64,000 bases of DNA from Flammula alnicola (Eukaryota; Basidiomycota; Agaricomycetes; Agaricales; Strophariaceae). The stretch is from positions 744,001-808,000 of the forward strand of contig JADNRV010000004.1 in NCBI GenBank assembly GCA_015499995.1. Reading direction: 5' to 3'. The notes under the pieces were generated by a model. That model ran no database searches. It was not told the origin of the DNA and saw only the letters and a list, made by a program, of their open reading frames with translations. This document shows positions 1 through 11,664 of the stretch, piece after piece. Position 1 is the first letter of the stretch. Each line of letters opens with the position of its first letter. Made by a program: the position numbers and the translations under genes.

Positions 1-634
1 GGGGAACAACCGTAAAGGAAATACAATTTCCAAGTTTGTCCTCAGTTTTGTCGCTGGACGAAACATTCCAAAAGCGTCCGGCGTTCATCCAGTCAGGTGA
101 GAATTTGTAGATGCATGCGTTCTCCCCGGCCATGTTTGTATCATGCACGACTTCTAATGACTTCCGTCCTCTTATCTTTATCAGATTCACGCGCCCAGTG
201 TATCACCGGCGCGGCAAGGTCTAAACGTGCTTTCGGAACTACATAAAAAGGAACAAACTTCGGCAGTCCACAAGGTACCAATCTGCTCACGTCGTAACTA
301 AAATTCGAGGATTGACCAAGATCAAAGTTCTTCCCCATTTTGGCTCTCATTTAGGAGTTGAGAGGGCTGTAATCGTCCGATCTGCTCCAGTGAACAGAGC
401 GGCTGGAAGCCTATGGACAGGTCTGGCAGGACAGGCTACAATAATACCCGACTCATAAGGGACGCCATGGAATCGTCCTGGATATCCCAAACCTACCCAG
501 GTCTTCCAAAGCATAAGATGACTTCCTTCGATTCGTACAACGCGAAGACCACGAGCATTAGCGTGAGTCACCGTTGTCCCTGCTCGACTGTGTTCGGTAG
601 CGCTCATGATTTGGTTGACTTCAGTACCCATGGC
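1..634 (-). CDS. Hypothetical protein, partial; continues past the left edge
   Basis: On the minus strand an open stretch at 631-347 and another at 350-141 read like coding sequence, and a further open frame runs from about 140 off the left edge. A good intron (GTAAGT..CTGCAG) at 688-635 lies just upstream of the first stretch, which supports real transcription on this strand, but no ATG is in frame upstream of it. I could not join the pieces with confident splice sites: the frame changes near 350 and again near 150-190, so an intron or a break is needed at each. The product has a glycine- and valine-rich, probably beta-rich sequence (for example WVGLGYPGRFHGVPYESG) that I do not recognise. 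The 5' end faces the plus-strand gene at 806, so the two probably share a divergent promoter. Confidence 0.35.
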
Positions 635-805
635 CTGCAGAGGTGAATGGCGTGGAGCGCATCGCCCTCTCTGCTCAAGGTGACTTACAGCGAGTATTGA
701 GGTACGGACATAACCTTGCGAGAATTAACTCACACACTGACGTCTATCTTGGACAGCGCATTTTTTGCCCGCCCCATTGTCATTGGGCTCGTATACTCTA
801 ATACA

Positions 806-1420
806 ATGCGCCAAGCCTCTCTCGAGTCGAGTTTCGAACCCATCACAGACCCCACTCCGAGTATCATCGCATCAGCCTCGCCCGACTCTCCCATCGTCCA
901 AACCCGTCAAGTGCACCTCCAATGCGCCGGCAAGATCGTCTGTACCGCGACGTCCACCGTGCGCATCACCTCCCCCGAATGCGCCCATCTCTTTCTCCAA
1001 GAGAAATACGCCATCGGTCAAATGTTCAGGCGCCTCGAGAAAGTACCCGCCTTCGAGCTCCTCGCCGTCGGACTTGGCGCGGTGAAGGACAACGACAAGC
1101 AAACATCCTCATCCTTTAGCACTGGTGCCACTGGTGACGGAACCGGGCAGCTGTGGAGGAAATATACGCTCGTCATTCCCCACTTCGAGTGCGAGATATT
1201 GGAGGTTTTCCCGGCTAGGGAAATGTTCCTCGGAGGCGAGAAGTGGCTCACTGGTGAAGATTCCGAACTCACTCGAGTTCCCGAGGTCGCTACTGCCGTC
1301 AAGAATGGCGACACTTCCGCGTTGGACCAGGGCCTCAAATTAGTCCTGACCGGCGGTCTTCTCTTGATGCTATTGTTTGAGTTTGCTATGTATTTTGGGG
1401 CTCGGTCTAGATTTTGTTAG
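806..1420 (+). CDS. Hypothetical protein of about 204 residues, single exon
   Basis: The ATG at 806 is the first good start in an open frame that extends upstream without ATG. The frame has no introns and ends at TAG 1418-1420. The middle of the protein carries the segments QEKYAIGQMFRRLEKVPAFE and LWRKYTLVIPHFECEILEVF followed by a predicted hydrophobic C-terminal stretch (GGLLLMLLFEFAMYFGA). The order of a helix, then an LWRKY strand, then a strand ending near a conserved EVFP recalls the chorismate-lyase/UTRA fold, but this is only an impression and I do not assign the function. The C-terminal hydrophobic segment could be a tail anchor. The gene converges on histone H3, whose stop lies about 390 bases downstream. 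Confidence 0.55.
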   Translation: MRQASLESSFEPITDPTPSIIASASPDSPIVQTRQVHLQCAGKIVCTATSTVRITSPECAHLFLQEKYAIGQMFRRLEKVPAFELLAVGLGAVKDNDKQTSSSFSTGATGDGTGQLWRKYTLVIPHFECEILEVFPAREMFLGGEKWLTGEDSELTRVPEVATAVKNGDTSALDQGLKLVLTGGLLLMLLFEFAMYFGARSRFC

Positions 1421-1808
1421 AGTATTGCTGTTGCTTCTACCGGTAACCCCCACGCCCTCGCAATTTTTCTGCTTTGCCTACGTTTTTGCGTCATCGTACC
1501 TAGACGCTCCTTTACTTCAAGATACTTGATCCGCTGTGTCATCTTACATAGCTACATATTTATTCTAGACCCTAATATGCACACATTTATATCATATTCT
1601 AGAGACCAATTTCGTTATCACTTACTCACAGACGAACTTCAACAAATGAGGAGATTTGGAGAAACCACGAAACTTGAGTCAAACATTGGAGGGAATTAAC
1701 CATGTGTTCATATTGCATGGGCATAACGAGTGAAGGAAAATGCTGATACACTATATACAGGTACAATAATAATGCAAAACCAAAACCAATAAACAAGAAC
1801 ACCATCCT
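1421..1808. other. Intergenic, convergent 3' ends
   Basis: This stretch lies between the stop of the small plus-strand gene and the stop of histone H3 on the other strand. It is AT-rich in its middle part and presumably holds both 3' untranslated regions. I see no gene in it. Confidence 0.6.
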
Positions 1809-2335
<527 letters not shown>

Positions 2336-2612
2336 TGCTGATGATAACGAAAGGTTGGTGGTGACTGCTGGTGGTGGTGGCGAGAGTAGATGGGGCTCGA
2401 GTCCAAATCGGGCCCTGGTTATATACAAACGCGAGCGCGTTTCGCACGTGACCTCCGCGCCTGTCGTTGATTCAACAAACGGGAAATGCAGCACAGCCAC
2501 TGTGCGCCATTATATAACCACGGGCGAAGTGTCGTGACTTGCCATCCCGCTTTCTTGCACCCACCACACACACCACACACACACTCACCCCACCCACCCT
2601 CAATTAAATAAC
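2336..2612. promoter_or_regulatory. Bidirectional H3-H4 promoter
   Basis: The 277 bases between the two histone start codons must drive both genes. A TATA-like element TTATATAA at about 2510-2517 points toward H4, roughly 100 bases before its ATG. A mirror-image element (GTATATAACC on the minus strand, about 2418-2427) points toward H3, roughly 85 bases before its ATG. The H4 leader is a CA/CCA-rich stretch at 2556-2600. I did not identify a known histone-specific upstream element. Confidence 0.75.
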
Positions 2613-3087
<475 letters not shown>

Positions 3088-3543
3088 GACTAGGGTTTAG
3101 GGTTTTCTTTCTCATCGCGCTATCTATTTGTTGTATACTGTATTACTATAATCTTATTCTTTTCCAACCTCTGCATGCGTGTTTCCTTGAGGCAAATCTT
3201 TATGCATGGGCATTGACGATTTCCAGCAGTCACTGAGAATTATGATAACCCTCTGCCCAGGGAATTCTAGTTCTGTCGTGGCACTGTCGTATTCTGAGTC
3301 ATCGTGTGAAATGGACTCTGGAGCGTCGAATGAGGCCTGCGAACGGTTACTTGGAGTCATTGGTGCTGTAGAAACTGCCCCATGTGACTGGTCTTCAGAG
3401 AATATGTCCATAAAGAATTAAAAGATGTTACGTCAAAGTAGACCGATGGAGGCTCAAAAAGGAGATGGTAGTAGATGCAATAAATAATCCGAAATTTGCG
3501 TACATGTGCAATGCATAGAATATATTCTACAAGGTTGAATTAT
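3088..3543. other. Intergenic, convergent 3' ends of H4 and doa10
   Basis: This 456-base stretch separates the H4 stop from the stop of the minus-strand Doa10 gene. Overlapping short open frames of 70-85 codons exist on both strands (about 3154-3421), but they have no homology I can recognise and no splice context. I treat the stretch as untranslated sequence. Confidence 0.55.
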
Positions 3544-6500
3544 TTAAGGCTGATGATTACCATCCTCCTCTATAACAATACCATTCTCCGCGACAATGCC
3601 CTCTCCATTCTCTTCGCCCTCTGGCACCACCGCTCCTTCTCCTTCAATTGCATCGACCTTCTCCGGCTCGTGATTCTTCAACCTCATCTCAACCAAAAAC
3701 TCCTTGTCGCGTATCGCCTGCGACCAAGATGACAGCATTCCAAAGAGGACGATCGCGGAGCGAATCGTGCCGGCCAAGATAAAAACGGAAGGATACACGT
3801 GCATGACTAAAAACGGGGGACGAGGCAAGGGGGATGCAATTAGCTCAAATCAGCCGGCAAAGCTGCAAAACCACTTACATATGAATCTATTGTCCAGAGG
3901 CACGTCGGGGAAGAAGTGCTGTATCGAGCGGAAGACGACACCAGGGAACAAGATCATACCCAGCAGTCCGCCTCCTAAGGGTGCAATAACTTCCTTGGTT
4001 GCCATTATAGGATCGGGACGTGTCCAACCATGGGCTATGATCTAATTCATTCATTGCATTAGCATTGTCAGCAAGAAGAGAAATGACGGATAGCGGCTTA
4101 CGTGCTGCAGTCCTCGCGTGATGCGGTTTGGAGGCTGAATTCGATGCGCATGGAGCGCAATCTTCGCATATAGCAGACCAAGCGCCCACGTATCAACCAC
4201 ACGAATCCTCGGCGTCATCGTCGGGTCAAGCGTGAACCGGATAGGAAGAACCATATATAAATCGATGACAGCGGCTAACAGAATCGGGATGATGATACCC
4301 AAGAAGAACACCATGTACACCGTCTTTGCAATCCACAGCAGACCACGTTTGAGGACGAGAACGTGCAAGTCGGCGCGGGGCCCGTCGCCACTTCTCCGCT
4401 GACGGCGCTTGTCGAGACGGTCAACGGCCTTCGCTATGAGGTAGCACATCCAGACCAGGTAGAAACCGACGATAAGGGAGTACCCATCGTGGATATCGCG
4501 AGGCGTGAACAATTTGAAGAAACTGCGTCCAAGTTGGATGGGCAATGCCACCGCAAAACCGAGCAAAATGGCACCAAATATCCAGAGAAGAGTGATGAAA
4601 ACGATGATGCGATACCTGAAGTGGGGCGGCATGTAGACGATCATGTAGTCGTCCTTGACATCCCTCTTCGCCTTTTCCGCTTCTGCGTCTTGTAATGCCA
4701 TGAGCTCTTTCGCTTCGTTATTGATGGGTTCTCCCTCGGCAGTAACGGCAGCAGTAGCACGCATGTCGCGGGGAAGAGCCAAATTGTCTGTAGCTGGTAC
4801 GCGACGGAAGGTGCCATCGTGAACATCATCCTCCCCCATGACATGCAGCTCCGACCGAAGGAAGTTATCTTTCAAGTTCTTTGGCGTATACTCCTCTTGC
4901 GAATGTCGTCCACCGAAAAAGTAGGATGTGAGACGCAGCCTCGTCGCAAGGAATTTCCACACTGTCGTCGAAACGTGTTTAATGGCCCGCTTTGGTCGGA
5001 AATAATGCATGGTATACGGTAAGACGAGGTGTAGGAAAAGCAGGTCGACAGGAACGTTCGACAGAGGTTCACTAAATTGTTTAACTAGGTTAACCAATGC
5101 TTTGTTATTGAGACTAAAAACACTGCACATACCGGTTCTTCCATCGGAAAGGCATAATCGACTTGCTTCCCAGTACCAACAGACCAGCAACGCTGCCAAC
5201 TACACATGCAACAACAAAGGAGTACATCAATCCACTGACACAGATCTTTCTGAGCTGTGTGAATGTTGGTCGGTCAAGAATGTCTCGGATAGGATGCGAA
5301 TTCTGGTCTTGAGGATCCTTGATGAACCACATAGCTCCTGGGCGCATAACGCTTCTACAGCCAGATAAAAGGACAGCAAAGGAGTACCTAAAATGATGGT
5401 AAAAGTCAGTTATCGAAATAGGCAGCAGCAACGAAATATATCTAACATGAACATGGTACCAGCTACCCAGTGGTAGAACATAGCCGTAAGAGGAGCCTGG
5501 GCGAAGAAAGCCACACGAGATTGCATGTTCGCTTCGGGGAACAACCACACCGTGCAGAGATCCAAAACAATACCGCAGCCAAGTGGGAACGTGACCAACT
5601 CGATAAAAATGAATGTTGCGACCTAGCGGAAAAAGGTAAGAAAAAAATATACATGACGCCACGCAAGAAACGAACCTTAAGCACAAGTAGCTGCTGTCGG
5701 ACAGCATTTCGTACAGCGAGGCCTGCCGTTCTCGCGTTGCCGACGGTCAAGAGGTTGAGGTACAAGCAGAACACGAAGGAGACGACAATATACCCGAGAG
5801 AAATCGCGAAAACACGGCTTGCGGGCCCGCTTCCGAGTGCCAGTTGAAGCCAAGTGGCATGGGCCTTTGTCGCAGATACTCTGACCTCTTTCCCCAGCAA
5901 TGCGAAGTAAGATTCCGTGAAACCCAGGTAATCAGGTATTGACGACACCACAGTCGAGTTTGAAGTAGAATCTTGCATCACAGTCGTTGTTGTTTGAGCA
6001 GCAAATTGGGCCACACTTTTCACCAGTCCTGCAGAGTGATTGAACTGTAATTTATGTGAGCCGAGTCGCGCTGGTAATCACATTACTCAAAATCCACACG
6101 TACCACACCCGAAGAAAAGTCTGCAACCCCATTGGCAATATCGCTACCCATCAAAGCGCGGATGGAATTACGTGCAAGAAAGACGAATAGCCAGAAGGCG
6201 CCTCTGAAAACGCCCATGATCCAAGGAATGGTCAAGTCGACAACGACAAAGGCAACGAAATCTACAATGGGATCTGTGACCAGTCGCATAGCACGTATAG
6301 GCAAATGCAGAACTTGCATCAACCGTCGTGGATCCAGCTAAAAGAGAGAAAAAAGGTATAATATCATCAGTATAACTTGAAAAACAAAACGAGCCAATTC
6401 CACATACAGATAGTAGGGCGGTAGTCTTGCCGATGGTGAAAGGTATCCACACACCGATTCCAATTGCGGTATCCAAAACGAAGATCATCAAAGCCGCCTA

Positions 6501-9009
6501 AAATGCTGGGTTAGCAACTACACGCAACTGTCAATACTTAAGAGGGACAAACATTCTGGAAGACGCCGAATACAGGGCCCCTCAATCCAATGGCTATATG
6601 TTGCTAATGAATAAAGCAGTTTTCGGCAATAGAAAATGGTCAACACACCTTCCATTGCTCCTTCCATGTCATCCTCGACATTACCATCTATCTCATCATT
6701 CAATTCAGCTCCTGCTGCATCCGCATCTTGATTGGCTCCTTGTGCTGGTGCCGGCGCGCCTGCCACATTCTGGGGTGCTGGAACGGCCTGAGCCTCTTCA
6801 GCTTCCTCCCATTGACCATCGTCATCGAAAAGATCCCCCGCGTCCGGCTCCTCTTCGTCATCTTCTTCAACCTCTCGGAAATTCTCGTCCTCATCCCCTA
6901 TATCATGAGGGATCTCTCTGTCTCCGTCGTTTCTTCCCTCGCCCTCTTCGTCTGAGTCGTCTTCTGAGTCGCTATCATCGAAAGCCCCCGGCAGTCTAGC
7001 CCCCTCAACACCACCTTCGAGTTCTTCCACTCGTTGCGCTTCGCGTTCGCGGAAATACCTGCGGTGCTCAGCTTCCATGTCCACATCCGAATCACCTCGT
7101 CTCCCTTCCGAATCCATATCTCCATCCGAATCTGTCTGTCGTTCATCGAACTCTACCTGGCTGTGCTCATCCTCCCTTCTATCCTGATAGTTATAGCCAC
7201 TCTCATGCAAGACATACTCATCCTCGTCCTTTGTCTCCGCTTCATGCACACCCGCTTCGTCCTCCTCTCCTGCACGATTAAAATGACCCACACGAGAAGG
7301 ACCTGCTCCTGCCTCCAACTCTTCAGGGGCACGGTAGGTCGCTAAACGTGGTGACCCAGTCGGAGTCCTACCAGGAGAAAACGAGAATGGAGGAGGGGGT
7401 ATGGGTTCAAGTTCCGGCATGGTCGCGGTAGGAAGGGGCGGGCGAGCCGGGAAAGATTGGAAAGAATGTGTAGATCCAGTAGGCGGTAATGGCTGCCAGC
7501 CACGCAACGAGAAAGGAATGTCGGCACTAGGTGGTTGAAGAGCAACAGATGGAAAGGGTGACGATGGTTGGTCTTCCACCTTGGAGTCAGTCGGTGTCGA
7601 AGAGCTCGAAGGCTCTGAAGAAGTTGGTGGCCGAAAGACGAATTCGCCAGTGACATCGACATTGGCCTCGTCGACCCACCCTAACACAACGGGAGGCGAT
7701 CTAAGGTTGCGGTGAGTGATTCGCCGGCGTCCGGATGTACTCTTTGCGAGATGTATCCGGCGGTGAAACATTTTCCGTCTGATAGCCTCAATCTCCTCAT
7801 CGTCCGAACCCGGGGTCTTCTGTGCCATCTTGTCGTCGCCAGCGTCAGATTGCTTGGCTTTGTTCTTTTTCTTCCACGATACATTCCGTCGAAGATCTTC
7901 ATCTTCCAGCAAAAACCAACGATCTGGGTCCATCGCAATTTCTGGATCGATATTTTGCCTGTTCATCTCATTGAGTGCACGCATAGTGTCTATTTGCCGC
8001 TGAACGAGGGTTTCTGCTTGTGGAAAACCATCGGGTGGCGGGTGAGGCTGTTCAGCTGCTTCTTGCTGACCCAGGGGCGGTTGTGGGCGAGCAGGCTGCT
8101 GGGCAGGGGCTGCCGGCTGGGCTGCAGCTTGGTCATCAGGCAATGCTTCCTCTTCTTCGAAAACACCAGGGCGAGCATTTTGCGAGATCCATTCGCGCAG
8201 AAGAAATACGGCCACAAAAGTGAGAACGATAAGGGATGCAATAATTTGTCCAGTGAAGATATCGGCAGAGAGAGCCAGCCAGAGAGGATGTGAAGTGACC
8301 TTGGCAAGAAAATTCTTCGGAGGTGGCACAGAAGACTCGTACCGGACCTTGTCGTAGAAGATATCGGCTTCGCTCATTGGCGGCCTCGGGCGATTGCTGA
8401 TCCACCAAGCACTGAAGGGGGATCCCTGTCATCAATGACAATAAATATAGAGAAATAGTGACACACGTTGACTCTCCCATAGCGAAATACATTCTCCAAG
8501 TCCAAACCGTCACCCAGGGAAGAACTCCCAACCATATAGCGGCAACAGCCACTGCTCTCAGCACGAAAAGAATTGCCATAAGGGCATGCTGTAGAAGCCG
8601 TCGGACGAGAAGGACTGGAGGGAGCGATGATGGCATATCGGACGCGTAGACTAATGAAAGAAATCTCAGCAAGCGGCGATATTTCTACGAGTGAGCTTAC
8701 CTTTCGTGAAGGAGTATGGATGCTTGCAGACATCGCAATTTTTCTTTTTACTATGGGCAAGCCATGTGGTCAGACTAGAACGATGCCGGTCAGACGACTT
8801 GTTTATGGTTGATATAAATGACTATGCTCACCAGTCCTGATGAATATAACGAATGGTCCCCGAGCATTTGCATGGATGGAAAAGGGGTTGGTCGGGCTCC
8901 GCTGGCGCGCTGCATATACGGCATGTGTCTAAATGCACGCCATGGACATGAGTTCAACAATACAACGAACTGCTCGACTTGACATACCTTGCTCATCAGC
9001 TTCTTGCAT
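3544..9009 (-). CDS. doa10: Doa10/SSM4/MARCH6-type ER membrane RING-CH ubiquitin ligase
   Basis: This is the ER and inner-nuclear-membrane E3 ligase that ubiquitinates misfolded and short-lived proteins (ERAD-C). The ATG at 9009 opens exon 1 (9009-8988). Exons 8928-8832 and 8774-8701 complete a C4HC3 RING-CH finger: CRICSAPAEPDQPLFHPCKC, then HQDC, then CDVCKHPYSF. Exon 4 (8650-8467) adds the first membrane segment. Exon 5 (8411-6649) is long and encodes a proline-rich then strongly acidic cytosolic loop. Further exons down to 3544 encode many membrane segments, including the region FRPKRAIKHVSTTVWKFLAT typical of the family. The first five exons join in phase. I estimate about 1,600 residues, as in other filamentous fungi and longer than yeast Doa10. 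The protein ends in an acidic tail. The later exon borders are approximate. Confidence 0.93.
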
Positions 9010-9489
9010 GAGGACAACAGTTCAGTGAAGAACTGGTATTAACGCGGATATACAACGGCTGGATGGGAAGGCAATGACAGGGAGAATATTAGGGAAACGT
9101 CGAGGTTGGTAGCTCGTTGTTCGGAGCGGCGTCAAAATGTTAGTCAGACAGTGGGGCTGGGAAACGGCTGAGCGGCGTCTGTTTTTTGCTCTCAACACGT
9201 GGCATGCGGGAGGAGATTGCCTTTTCGGGTTTTTCTTTTTCAACGTGCACACTGTTAGCCTTTCAACTTTTCTATGTGTTTTGCTCAACCTCTGACAGCA
9301 GCGCTTGAAGCTTGAAGTGGTGTTGTAGTGTTTCCTCAATGTTTCCTACCAACCAACTGCCAATGTGCCGCCCCGGCTGAGGCCCATCATGCATCAAAAT
9401 TCCAGCAGCGGCGGCAAAAGACCGGCAAAGGTAGGATACTATAAAAGAAACAGGGAGAAGAAGGTTGAAGCTGACATTCCTTCTCGAAC
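9010..9489. other. Divergent intergenic region between doa10 and the DUF6593-like gene
   Basis: About 480 bases separate the two divergent start codons and presumably contain both promoters. A 105-codon open frame on the minus strand (9339-9022) overlaps the doa10 leader but shows no recognisable domain. I see no gene here. Confidence 0.5.
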
Positions 9490-10581
9490 ATGTCCAGACT
9501 TCCTGCTTTGACTTCTTCGCCTGAGAGCTCAACAGCACTCCCTATTGTTCCTTCCTATGAACCTGTAACACTATCACGGAATCCAAGCTCGTCATCTCCC
9601 AGAAACCATGCAATTGCATCTCATGCTTCCTCTCAAGATGAGAGAACAAGAAGTCATCCTTCAATTGACCCAGCATCTGAGCCTATTGATTCACCACCAG
9701 CGTGAGTCTACTTCAAAAAATGCAAGTTGGCTTATCATTATAAACTTTGTCTTTCCTGGCCATTAGGTATGTTGTCGCTCGGATTCCAGCCCATCCTGTC
9801 ACCTACACATTTTCGAGTTTAGGTGCCAGTAGCAGCGCTATGCTCCTTATTCCACCTCCCGACTCCCCTGATACGCGTCCTGTCTACCACATCTCCGTCG
9901 GTCAAGACCCCTTCCTACCAAATTGTTTTATAACTTCCGTCGTGCAAGGAGGGCGTGAAGATGGCTTACATGTGGGCAGATTCAAGTAAGTGGCTCTCAT
10001 CTTATATTATAAATAGCTTCCAGAGAATACATTTAAAGATAATCTCAAACGCAGGACGGTAATTGGGGTAGAAGCTATGAAAAGAAATATAGAAACAGTC
10101 TGTATGCGTGAATGTGAACACCCGTTATCGACAATGTTTACCAACACGACTACAAGGAGGAAGGGTGTGGTATGTCGTCGAAAAGCGTCAAAATCCCACA
10201 TCTGAATTTAGATTGAATAACGTTCTATCAGACGCGTAGAACTTTTTCTTGGTATTCATTCAATCCTGCACGTGCCGTATTGTGGACGACCGCTAGCAGC
10301 TGGCCTCTTGTCAGCCCAAGTTCGGTAAGTCAAGTCAATACTCAATTAATATTTTTACTTCGTCTCACACACTCGATGTCGAAAAGTGCAGCCACCCATC
10401 TGAACCTAATCGTATACTTGCCGAATTCGTTCCAGCCGACCAGCTTCAGCGTCGAGGCACGCCTATCGCGGAAAACAAACTCACGATCATGCCCGCTGGA
10501 TACCCATATTTCGACGATATATTGGTCTCAGTGCTACTACTCGAAAAACAGCGCCGAATGGAATTTTTATTAGGAAGATGA
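9490..10581 (+). CDS. DUF6593-like protein
   Basis: A four- or five-exon gene. Exon 1 (from ATG 9490) encodes a Ser/Pro-rich N-terminus; the next begins near 9769 with YVVARIPAHPVTYTFSS and contains PVYHISVG. After an intron ending at about 10053 a short exon reads TVIGVEAMKRNIETVCM. Another exon starts near 10232 (RRTFSWYSFNPARAVLW). The last exon ends LLEKQRRMEFLLGR before TGA 10579-10581. The C-terminal pattern, a strand with AEF, then LTIMPAGYPYFDDILVSVL, then a basic LEKQRR, matches what I know of DUF6593 proteins, a family abundant in mushrooms and of unknown biochemical role. The fold is usually taken to be a tubby-like beta barrel. The exon borders are by eye. Confidence 0.6.
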
Positions 10582-11664
10582 GTGCTGAGTGCTGCCTTAT
10601 GTTTGCCCTGCGATGTCATTACCAGTTTGCTTTTCTTCTGCCCGTAGCGACTGGTGGAATCTTGTGTACATCCTTTACTCGTAACAATGAACATTATTCA
10701 TTCAGGAGCTGTTTGCGGTCTTATCTGCTCACGCTACCATCAACGACGTTCATAACGATGATAATTCTGGCGCAATACTGGAGACATGGCAATCTGTCAA
10801 CCGCTGAAGATCAAGGGGGTCCGTTGAAGAGCTTGGCGAGAGTGCGAAGCGTTTATCAAATTCGAAGGCACATGTATGTATCCGAAGATTAATTGTTGGC
10901 TCCGAGCTTAGTTTCTCATCCTCAGCATGCACCATCAAAGCAGCTCTATGACCTTCCGCGCGCTTACATTCCATGCACGCGTCTCGCGTTACTTCTCTGT
11001 CATCTTCGATTCTCGTTTTAGCGCGTTCTCGCCGACGTCGCAGTCTGATCCTTCTATCTTCTGGATTTCAGAACAAGTGCTCATTTTCAGTCTCAGAGAA
11101 ACACATGATGTGCTTATGGAAATTGGAATCATAGAGCACACAGTGCAATGTTATTACGCAGAAGCTCAACCGCGATGTACTACTAGACTGGGTATGGAAA
11201 AGCACATGGCTGAGTGCTATTTTTAACCCAGTTGGATAACGTACTCACACTTCCTTGCAGCTTCACAATGATTGCGTTACTTGTGCTCCACCGCCAATAT
11301 TAGTCCGTTCACGGACACGGTCGTTGTAAACCGGGAAAGAGCTCTTTCTTGAGCACACGAATCCGATAATTTGGTTGGCTTTCACAGTTTGGCATGTGTT
11401 CATACCCTTTTTGCGTTGGTCGTCTCCTAAATGATGAGTGCGTGATTAGCAACCTTCTTGAGTATCAAATTTGTTGCCCTCGTGTCTTCTTCGCACCATA
11501 CTTTCCATCCATGCGATTAGTGAAGATAAGGATAACTTTATTCGACGCACACTTGGCAACGTAGAAGCTCCGAATAAAGATATAAATGCACGCGACAGGA
11601 CTCTACCCAATCTCAAGACCTCCTGGTCATCCTCCCAGGTCATCGCTCGTCATTCTACGCCCCG
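10582..11664. other. Intergenic, no supported gene
   Basis: About 1.1 kb between the DUF6593-like gene and the sedolisin gene. Open frames of 75-105 codons occur on both strands (for example plus 10927-11226) but none shows a domain, a plausible splice series or compositional bias. The last 200 bases presumably hold the promoter of the protease gene. Confidence 0.5.

Noticed and set aside
3089..3106. GGGTTTAGGG, similar to telomeric repeats
   Set aside because: Fewer than two units in the 3' region of a histone gene; no tract.
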